The notes beneath the pieces are model-generated. The model worked only from the letters and a program-made list of their open reading frames with translations, was not told the origin of the DNA and searched no databases. The position numbers and the translations under genes are program-made. This document shows, in pieces, positions 14,989 to 20,666 of a stretch of DNA of 35,174 bases. The stretch covers positions 43,077 to 78,250 of the forward strand of contig NZ_BMNC01000025.1 in NCBI RefSeq assembly GCF_014646255.1. The letters run 5' to 3'. This DNA comes from Lentzea pudingi (lineage in GTDB: Bacteria; Actinomycetota; Actinomycetes; Mycobacteriales; Pseudonocardiaceae). The stretch's first letter is position 1. Every line of letters begins with the position of its first letter.

Positions 14989-15375
14989 TCAGTAGAGGAT
15001 TCGCGACTGCGAAAAGTCCTCGTCATCGTCACCCGCACGGGGAAGCTGACCACTCGGACCGGCGACGGCGGAAGAACCGAGAGTCACCCGTTCCGTCTCA
15101 ACTGGAACGGGAACGGGCGGTCCGGCGGCGTCCGGCACCTGCTCGACGGCCAGGCCGCGGTCGGCGCGGAACCCCGTGGCGGCCTCCCGGACGTCGGCGG
15201 GGGTGGCTCTGGCGCTGGGCTCGGCGCCGCGCTCACGGGCTCGCGCCGCCAGGTCACGTGTGCGTTCCCGCAGCTTGGCGTTGCGTTCACCGATCTCACC
15301 CGACGCGCGGCGGGCGCGGGTGACCGCCGCTCCGACCTCGGCGCGGAACCGGGCGAGAACCTCGGTGGCGGACAT
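14989..15375 (-). CDS. ESX-associated helical protein with acidic C-terminal tail, unknown function
   Basis: This 128-residue protein is predicted cytoplasmic. Residues 1-70 are helical and very Arg/Ala/Glu-rich (RFRAEVGAAVTRARRASGEI, then AKLRERTRDLAARARERGAE), fitting a coiled coil. A Pro/Val-rich linker follows, and the protein ends with the acidic tail DDDEDFSQSRILY, close to the tail of the 147-aa protein at 7324. It starts 22 bp after the Hsp70-like gene with CAGGGAG upstream, so it is probably in that operon, and it precedes the esx pair. I do not recognise a named family. A link to ESX function is inferred from location and the shared tail. Confidence 0.7.
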   Translation of the reverse strand: MSATEVLARFRAEVGAAVTRARRASGEIGERNAKLRERTRDLAARARERGAEPSARATPADVREAATGFRADRGLAVEQVPDAAGPPVPVPVETERVTLGSSAVAGPSGQLPRAGDDDEDFSQSRILY

Positions 15376-15397
15376 CGGCGACTCCCTGACGTGGTGG

Positions 15398-17209
15398 CTA
15401 GGACTTGACGACGAGCGAGCGGACGACCTGTTCGCAGGCGGTGGCGACCTGGGCCTTCACGGCCTCCGCCGCCTGACAGCCCACGCTCACCTGCTTGTCG
15501 CCGGCGAACTGGATGTACCACTCGACCGCGGTCTCCCCGACGACTTCGCGATAGTGAACAACAGACTTCCCCGCGAATGTGGTCTTGTCGGAGAAGTCGG
15601 CCACCTTGTCGCCTTTCTCCTTGCGTTGCTCATACGTGTTCTTCAACTCACTGAGTGCGCGCGGACGATCCGAGTCGCTGTTGTACTCGAGAGTTTGCTC
15701 TTGCACAGCAATACGCGCTTCGGGTTGTTCGCCATCGGAATTCTTTCGCTCGGCCGGTTGCAAAAGCACCTGCCGCTGGGGAGCGGCGCCGCCCGTCTGT
15801 TCCCATCCGCCCGGCCGCGTGAAGCTGTAGTCGTAGACGGCGATCCGGTCGTCCTGCGGCGCCGGCTGCTGCTGCGTCCCGTTGGGCTTGAGCCAGTAGT
15901 AGGCGCCGACGCCGGCCGCGACGAGCACGATCACCGCACCGATCGCGACGAACAGCGGCGCCCTGCTCTTCTGCCGCGGCGAGGGCGGCGCGGCCGGGGG
16001 GAACGCGGGGAACTGCCCCGAGGGCGGCGGTGTGATCCGGCGGGTGATCTTGCGGGTGGTCTCGTCGCCGACGCGGAGGTTGTGGGTCACCTCACCGGAG
16101 GGCCCCTTCGGCTGGGGCTGCCGGGTCACGCCGCCGGTCCGTTCCGGATCGAGGCTGACCGCCCGCAGCGCGCCGCGGGCCACCACCGTCTCCGGCTGGT
16201 CGATGCTCGTGGGCACCACGCGGATCTGCTCGTGCACCATGCGCGCGACGAGCGGGATCCGGCTCGAGCCGCCGACCAGGAACACCCCGGCGAGCTGCTG
16301 GGGCGCCAGACCGGCGTCGCGGACGGCGGCACCGGCCAGCGCGGCCGCCCTGCCGATCGGCGCGGTGATCAGCTGCTCCAGATCCGACCGCGTCACGTGC
16401 GCGTCGGGGAACGGCGGCGGCATCGGCACGTCGGTGTAGGCGTGCCGGGACAACGTCTCCTTGGCGCCGCGCACGTCCTGCCGCAGCACCCGCCGCTTGC
16501 GCCGGTCGTTCATCTCGCGGCCCTCGACGAGCTGCCGCCACGCCTCGGGGTCCTTTGCCGCGACCAGCCCGCCGACGTGCTCGAGCAGCGCCTGGTCGAT
16601 GTCCGCGCCGCCGAAGGTCGGGTCGCCCTTCGCGGACAGCACCCGGAAGCTCCTGCCCGCCCGCGCCACCACGCTGGCGTCGACCGTGCCGCCACCGAGG
16701 TCGAGCACGGCGAGTGCGGCACCGTCCGGAACGGAGTGGCTCGCGGAGTGGAAGACGGCGGCGGCGACGGGTTCGGGCACCAGCACGAGCTCGCGACCGA
16801 GACCGCGGCCCGCCTGCAGCAGAACCCGCGTGCGGACCGTGCCCCAGTCTGCGGGGTGGGTGAGGACGAGAAGGTCGACTGGCGCTCCACCACCAACGCG
16901 GCGTGCTTCTCCCACGGCTCGTGCCAGCACCGCGCGCACAACGTCCACAACGGGCAGCACGGTGCTGCCGAGCAGCAACTCCCCCTCGTCGACGCGGCGC
17001 TTCGGGTGCGGCTCGTAGCGAGCGGGGTCGACCGCCGCCTGGCGTTCGGCCTCCTGACCGACGAACAACGTGCCGTCGGCGGCGGCGAACACGGCGGACG
17101 GCACCAGCGGCTGGCCGTCGAACACGACGACCTGCGGCTCCCGCCCGTGCGCGGAGATCGCCACGCAGGTGCTCGACGTGCCGAAGTCGACCGCGACGTG
17201 CAGGCTCAT
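15398..17209 (-). CDS. Hsp70-like ATPase fused to a type VII secretion-associated C-terminal domain
   Basis: This 603-residue membrane protein has an N-terminal actin/Hsp70-type ATPase: phosphate-1 loop VDFGTSST (7-14), phosphate-2 loop VLDLGGGTVD (168-177) and adenosine motif FLVGGSSRIP (310-319). The chaperone's peptide-binding domain is missing. A Pro-rich basic linker (365-416) leads to one transmembrane helix (about 418-441). The outer domain (about 458-603), with YDYSFTRPGGWEQTG and RQVLLQPAERK, resembles the Rv3446c-type type VII secretion-associated domain (TIGR03931, by memory). In mycobacterial ESX-4, Rv3446c lies in the same place beside eccC and esx genes. The ATG at 17209 has AGAGGGG upstream. 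It probably couples cytoplasmic ATP state to an outer domain of the secretion machine; that role is inference. Confidence 0.87.
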   Translation of the reverse strand: MSLHVAVDFGTSSTCVAISAHGREPQVVVFDGQPLVPSAVFAAADGTLFVGQEAERQAAVDPARYEPHPKRRVDEGELLLGSTVLPVVDVVRAVLARAVGEARRVGGGAPVDLLVLTHPADWGTVRTRVLLQAGRGLGRELVLVPEPVAAAVFHSASHSVPDGAALAVLDLGGGTVDASVVARAGRSFRVLSAKGDPTFGGADIDQALLEHVGGLVAAKDPEAWRQLVEGREMNDRRKRRVLRQDVRGAKETLSRHAYTDVPMPPPFPDAHVTRSDLEQLITAPIGRAAALAGAAVRDAGLAPQQLAGVFLVGGSSRIPLVARMVHEQIRVVPTSIDQPETVVARGALRAVSLDPERTGGVTRQPQPKGPSGEVTHNLRVGDETTRKITRRITPPPSGQFPAFPPAAPPSPRQKSRAPLFVAIGAVIVLVAAGVGAYYWLKPNGTQQQPAPQDDRIAVYDYSFTRPGGWEQTGGAAPQRQVLLQPAERKNSDGEQPEARIAVQEQTLEYNSDSDRPRALSELKNTYEQRKEKGDKVADFSDKTTFAGKSVVHYREVVGETAVEWYIQFAGDKQVSVGCQAAEAVKAQVATACEQVVRSLVVKS

Positions 17210-17328
17210 GCACCTTCCCCTCTTCCGCGCACATGCTTACCCGATGCGACTGTCCCGGACGACACGGATGGCGAAGTCGGTCATTCCGGACCAGATCGAG
17301 CACCAGCGCGAACTCGGCGGCGTTCCGC

Positions 17329-19992
17329 CTACTCCAGCGCGGCCAGCCTGGCGGCGAGCGCCTCGGCCTGGTCCTCGTCCAGATCCCGCAGAAGATCCAC
17401 CGCACGTCGCCAGACCACGACGGCTTTCGCACGCTCATCGAGCTCGATCAGGGCGCCACCCAGGTCCTGCAGTGCCAAAGCTTCGTACTCGGAGTCGGCG
17501 AGCTGGGCCAAGGCCTTGGCGGCGGGTTCGAGCACGGCCACGGCTTCGACGTGCCGTCCGAGCCCGGCGAGTGCTCTGCCCCGCACAGCGTGCATCCGCG
17601 CGAGCACGTGCTCGTCCCCGTCGTCGAACTCGGTCGCGATGACGATGGCGTGATCGAGCGCGACGAGAGCCTCGTCGTGGCGGCCGAGCTGGCTCAGCAT
17701 GAAGCCGATGTTGGAACGGGCAGCGCTCTCCATGTACCCGTTCGCGATCTCGGCACTCACCTCGGCTGCCAGGCGTGAGGTGGCGAGGGCCTCCTCCGCC
17801 TGGCCGAACTTCACCTGGTGCGCGGCCAGGTTGATCAGACCCGCCGCCTCCGCGGTCCGTTCCCCCGACTCTCGGACGAACCGCAGAGCCTCCTCGAAGC
17901 ATGTCAGCGCGTCGTCCTGCCGTCCGAGATCCGAGTAGATACCAGCCAGCTTCAGCAGCAGGAACCCCTGCTCGCGAGCAGTCCCGAGAGTCTGGACCGC
18001 CTCGAACATCTCGGCCGCTTCCGACCAGCGCGGCTGGTTGTAGACCAGGAACCTGTGCAGGTGCGTCGGGATCAGCAGCGCGAGCCGGCCCCACCCGCGT
18101 GTCACGGCCGCGCGCAGGACCGCGTGGAAGTTGTCCCAGTCCTCCCGCACCCACGCCAGCGCGTCGAACCGCGAGGCGAACCCCCGCGGCACCACGCCCG
18201 ACGTGATCTCACCGGCCCGCACCAGCGAAATCGGTTTCTCGACCAGAGCGGCGTTCTCGAGGGTGTGGACGTACCACTCGGTGATCCTCAGCGCGGCTGC
18301 CTCGTCGTCACCGCACAGCTCGGCCGCATAGGCGCGCAGCAGGTCGTGCAGGCTGTACCGCCCAGGGGAAGGCGTCTGCACGAGGGCATCGGCCACCAGC
18401 CGCTCCAGCAGCCGCCTGGCCTGCGACACCGACACCCCGGCCAGCGCGGCGGCAGCACTCACGTCGAAGTCCTGACCGGGGTGCACCGACAACAGGCGGA
18501 ACATCCGTGCCGACTCGTCGTCCAACGCCCGGTACGACCACGAGAACACCGCCCGGACGTCCACGTCGTAGAAGTCGCTGAACGCATCGAGCCGCTCGTT
18601 GCGCAGCTCGGTCACGAACTCGTGCAGCGGCACGTCCGGGAAGCGCGCCACCCGTTCGGCGAACACCCGCAGCGCCAGCGGCAGTCCGGCACAGCGTTCG
18701 ACGATCTCTCGCGCGGCATCCGGTTCGGCGTCGAGCCGTTTTTCGCCGAGCACGACGGCGAGCAACGACCGTGCCGCGTCGAAGTCCAGCTCCCGCAGGC
18801 CGATCGCGGTCGCGTCGTGCTGGGAGACGAGCGCGCGGAGCTGGTTGCGGCTGGTGATCAGCACCCGCACCCCGGCCGCGGCGGGCAGGAGGGGCAGGAC
18901 CTGGCGCGCCGACGCGGCGTTGTCGAGCAGGAGCAGCAACCGCCGGTCGACCAGCGTGGTGCGCAGCAACGCGAACCGGGCGTCCGCGCGGGCCGGGACC
19001 TCGTCCACGCCGAGCCCGGCCAGCAACATCTCCGCCGCGACAGCGGGATCGACCGGTTGCACCTCGGGGTCGAACCCGCGCAGGTTCAGGTAGAGGTCTC
19101 CGTCCGGGTAGCTCTCCCGGACGTCGCGAGCCCAGCGCAGCGCCAGCGCGGTCTTGCCCACGCCACCGACGCCGTGCACGACGGTGACGCCCGTCGCCTT
19201 GCCGAGCTCCCCGAGCTCGTCCTCGCGGCCCACGAAGTTCCGCACGCCGTGCGGGAGCTGACGTGGCACCTGCGCACGCCTGCCGGGCACCACCTCGGCT
19301 CGCAGGATCTGCTGGTGCAGCTCCTGCAGCGCGGGACCGGGATCGACGCCCAGGTCCTCGGCGAGCCTGTTCCGCAGGTCCTGGTACGCGCTCAACGCCT
19401 CGGCCTGGTTGCCCGACCGGTACAGCGCGAGCATCAGGTGCAACCAGAACGGCTCCCGCAACGGGTGGTCGGCGACCAGCGACCTCAGTTCCGCCACCAG
19501 CTCACGGGACAACCCGCTGTCCAGGTCGGCGTCGATGCGCCGCTCCAGCACCGTGAGCCGCTCGTCGACCAGCCGCGGCACGTCCTCGCGGTGCAGGACG
19601 TCCGACACGACGTTGCCGAGCACCGCCCCGCGCCACAACGCCGCGGCCGCGCCGAAGTCGCCCGAACCCGCGAGGGCGCGAAACCGCAGCAGGTCCAGCT
19701 GGTCGGGTTCGACCAAGGCGGCGTAACCACCGGTCCGGGTCTGCACGCAGTCCGCCTCACCCAGCGCGACCCGCAGCCGCCGCACGACCATGTGCAGCGT
19801 CTTGTGCGCGCGGCCGGCGTTCGGCGGGGACCCGTCCCACAGCCGGTCGACCAGCTCGTCCACCGTGATCAACTGGTTGGGGCGCAACAACAACGCGGCC
19901 AGCAACAGGTGGCACCGCCCGGAGGGGACGGCCACCGGTTCACCGTCGAGCAGAACCTCCAACGGCCCCAGCACTCGGTACTCGGCTCGCAC
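17329..19992 (-). CDS. AfsR/SARP-family transcriptional activator with NB-ARC and TPR domains
   Basis: This is an 887-residue regulator. Residues 1-95 form an OmpR-type winged helix (LGPLEVLLDG, then LITVDELVDRLW), and 96-235 form the bacterial transcriptional activation domain (DLLRFRALAGSGDFGAAAAL, AEDLGVDPGPALQELHQQIL). The NB-ARC ATPase has Walker A GVGGVGKT at 274-281 and LLLLLDNAAS as Walker B. The C-terminal third has TPR repeats (DLGRQDDALTCFEEALRFVR and similar). The GTG start at 19992 has GGAGGGG upstream. Such proteins bind tandem direct repeats just upstream of -10 elements; three such arrays lie directly upstream (20027-20421). Its own candidate -10, TAGACT, is next to the first array, so autoregulation is plausible. 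It interrupts the eccC-Rv3446c adjacency seen in mycobacteria. Its signal is unknown. Confidence 0.93.
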   Translation of the reverse strand: MRAEYRVLGPLEVLLDGEPVAVPSGRCHLLLAALLLRPNQLITVDELVDRLWDGSPPNAGRAHKTLHMVVRRLRVALGEADCVQTRTGGYAALVEPDQLDLLRFRALAGSGDFGAAAALWRGAVLGNVVSDVLHREDVPRLVDERLTVLERRIDADLDSGLSRELVAELRSLVADHPLREPFWLHLMLALYRSGNQAEALSAYQDLRNRLAEDLGVDPGPALQELHQQILRAEVVPGRRAQVPRQLPHGVRNFVGREDELGELGKATGVTVVHGVGGVGKTALALRWARDVRESYPDGDLYLNLRGFDPEVQPVDPAVAAEMLLAGLGVDEVPARADARFALLRTTLVDRRLLLLLDNAASARQVLPLLPAAAGVRVLITSRNQLRALVSQHDATAIGLRELDFDAARSLLAVVLGEKRLDAEPDAAREIVERCAGLPLALRVFAERVARFPDVPLHEFVTELRNERLDAFSDFYDVDVRAVFSWSYRALDDESARMFRLLSVHPGQDFDVSAAAALAGVSVSQARRLLERLVADALVQTPSPGRYSLHDLLRAYAAELCGDDEAAALRITEWYVHTLENAALVEKPISLVRAGEITSGVVPRGFASRFDALAWVREDWDNFHAVLRAAVTRGWGRLALLIPTHLHRFLVYNQPRWSEAAEMFEAVQTLGTAREQGFLLLKLAGIYSDLGRQDDALTCFEEALRFVRESGERTAEAAGLINLAAHQVKFGQAEEALATSRLAAEVSAEIANGYMESAARSNIGFMLSQLGRHDEALVALDHAIVIATEFDDGDEHVLARMHAVRGRALAGLGRHVEAVAVLEPAAKALAQLADSEYEALALQDLGGALIELDERAKAVVVWRRAVDLLRDLDEDQAEALAARLAALE

Positions 19993-20013
19993 ACACCCCT
20001 CCAGGTCAACCGC

Positions 20014-20019
20014 AGTCTA
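20014..20019 (-). promoter_or_regulatory. Candidate -10 element of the SARP gene
   Basis: TAGACT on the minus strand fits the actinobacterial TAnnnT consensus. It is 22 bp upstream of the GTG, with GGAGGGG between. Its -35 region would fall inside the first 11-bp repeat array (20027-20059), so a protein bound there would touch both promoters. Confidence 0.4.
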
Positions 20020-20026
20020 GACGCGC

Positions 20027-20070
20027 TGTGACCGCTGTGTGAGCGAAGTGTGAGCGGCCTGGTGCAGAGT
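20027..20070 (+). promoter_or_regulatory. SARP-type promoter array 1
   Basis: Three contiguous 11-bp direct repeats occur: TGTGACCGCTG, TGTGAGCGAAG and TGTGAGCGGCC (20027-20059). The last GTGAGCG heptamer is followed by exactly 8 bp and then CAGAGT (20065-20070) as the -10-like hexamer; the predicted start A is at 20078. Helically phased heptamers 8 bp before the -10 are the known recognition layout of SARP activators. It is the member closest to, and divergent from, the SARP gene. Confidence 0.72.
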
Positions 20071-20077
20071 TCTCCTC

Positions 20078-20131
20078 AGCGGTGCTGGTGGCGAATTTCC
20101 TGGGGGGCCACCAGCACCGCATCACCATTTT
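20078..20131 (+). ncRNA. Short structured transcript candidate, unit 1
   Basis: Downstream of array 1, GCGGTGCTGGTGGC (20079-20092) and GCCACCAGCACCGC (20107-20120) form a perfect 14-bp stem. Its loop holds most of the element CCTGGGGGG. A TTTT run follows at 20128-20131, so transcription may end here, giving an RNA of about 55 bases; otherwise it reads into unit 2. A GTG-initiated frame (from 20082) exists but no counterpart occurs in units 2 and 3. Confidence 0.45.
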
Positions 20132-20136
20132 CCGGG

Positions 20137-20180
20137 TGTCTCGCGCCTGTGACCGAAGTGTGAGCGCGACCGGGCACAGT
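20137..20180 (+). promoter_or_regulatory. SARP-type promoter array 2
   Basis: The repeats are TGTCTCGCGCC, TGTGACCGAAG and TGTGAGCGCGA (20137-20169), followed by the -10-like CACAGT (20175-20180). The spacing from GTGAGCG to the hexamer is again exactly 8 bp, and the conserved CAG with predicted start A is at 20188. The first repeat is the most degenerate. Confidence 0.7.
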
Positions 20181-20187
20181 GGTCCTC

Positions 20188-20356
20188 AGCCGGAACGACG
20201 AGAGCGACGCTGAAGTCCTGGGGGGCGTCACGATCGCCGAACTCCCTCCTGGCCGCCCCTCCCCAGTGGTGCGGTCCGGGTGGAACTCCGGTCATGGGGG
20301 GAACCGGACGGTCCCCTGCTGTCCGGCGAAGGCCCGCGGCTTCGGTCGCGGGCCTT
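20188..20356 (+). ncRNA. Small RNA candidate, unit 2 (about 165 nt)
   Basis: This segment runs from the predicted start of array 2 to a strong terminator. It contains CCTGGGGGG at 20217-20225, a C-rich stretch (CTCCCTCCTGG, then CCCCTCCCCAG) that could pair with it, and a GTCCGG/CCGGAC stem enclosing a second G-run. It shares with unit 3 the pieces GATCGC, CTCCCTC/CTCCTC, GGTGCGGTC and the terminator sequence. No start codon with a ribosome-binding site lies after the predicted start in a frame kept by the other units. A short leader-peptide role cannot be excluded. Confidence 0.5.
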
Positions 20357-20360
20357 GTTC
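20329..20360 (+). terminator. Terminator of unit 2
   Basis: AAGGCCCGCGGC pairs with GTCGCGGGCCTT around a TTCG tetraloop (12 bp including one G-U), followed by GTTCCG. The hairpin is almost identical to that of unit 3. Confidence 0.75.
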
Positions 20361-20377
20361 CGTTACGGGACACCGGA

Positions 20378-20421
20378 TGTCATCGAGGCGTGAGCGACAT
20401 GTGAGCGGTCTGCGGCAGAGT
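20378..20421 (+). promoter_or_regulatory. SARP-type promoter array 3
   Basis: The repeats are TGTCATCGAGG, CGTGAGCGACA and TGTGAGCGGTC (20378-20410), followed by the -10-like CAGAGT (20416-20421). The heptamer-to-hexamer spacing is 8 bp, and the conserved CAG with predicted start A is at 20429. Confidence 0.72.
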
Positions 20422-20428
20422 TCTCCCC

Positions 20429-20588
20429 AGCCGGTTCGAAGAGTCAGCCTGGGGGGTGACTCTCCGAACTGGACTCGGAACCGGTGCGGTCTCCTCCCTC
20501 TTGATCGCACCGGTTCCGGGTCGGGCTGCTGGGGGCGGGTAGCACCCCTGCTACCCGAAAGGGCCCGCGGCTTCGGCCGCGGGCCCTT
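20429..20588 (+). ncRNA. Small RNA candidate, unit 3 (about 160 nt)
   Basis: Four consecutive hairpins are visible. HP1 has a 14-bp stem with one mismatch and one G-U pair (GGTTCGAAGAGTCA/TGACTCTCCGAACT) and the loop GCCTGGGGGG. HP2 has a perfect 13-bp core, CGGAACCGGTGCG (20476-20488) with CGCACCGGTTCCG (20506-20518), extended by further pairs, leaving the loop TCCTCCCTCTT (20492-20502). HP3 is CGGGTAGCA/TGCTACCCG with loop CCCC (20536-20557). HP4 is the terminator. The HP2 loop contains CCTCC and is complementary to a Shine-Dalgarno sequence, as in C-rich-loop regulatory RNAs such as actinobacterial 6C RNA. A role as antisense regulator is inference. Confidence 0.58.
20559..20588 (+). terminator. 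Terminator of unit 3
   Basis: AAGGGCCCGCGGC and GCCGCGGGCCCTT form a 13-bp stem around TTCG. It ends the rightward unit before the eccC terminator. Confidence 0.8.
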
Positions 20589-20607
20589 CGCCGTTGCCCC
20601 GAAACGA

Positions 20608-20648
20608 CTCGTGGGTGGCCCCGCCGCAACGGCGGGACCACCCACGAG
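20608..20648 (-). terminator. Terminator of eccC
   Basis: CTCGTGGGTGG (20608-20618) pairs with CCACCCACGAG (20638-20648), and an inner CCCGCCG/CGGCGGG stem closes on CAA with one mismatch between the two stems. It lies 19 bp past the eccC stop and separates it from the convergent small transcription units. Confidence 0.8.
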
Positions 20649-20666
20649 GACGTTCCGGGTGCTTGT

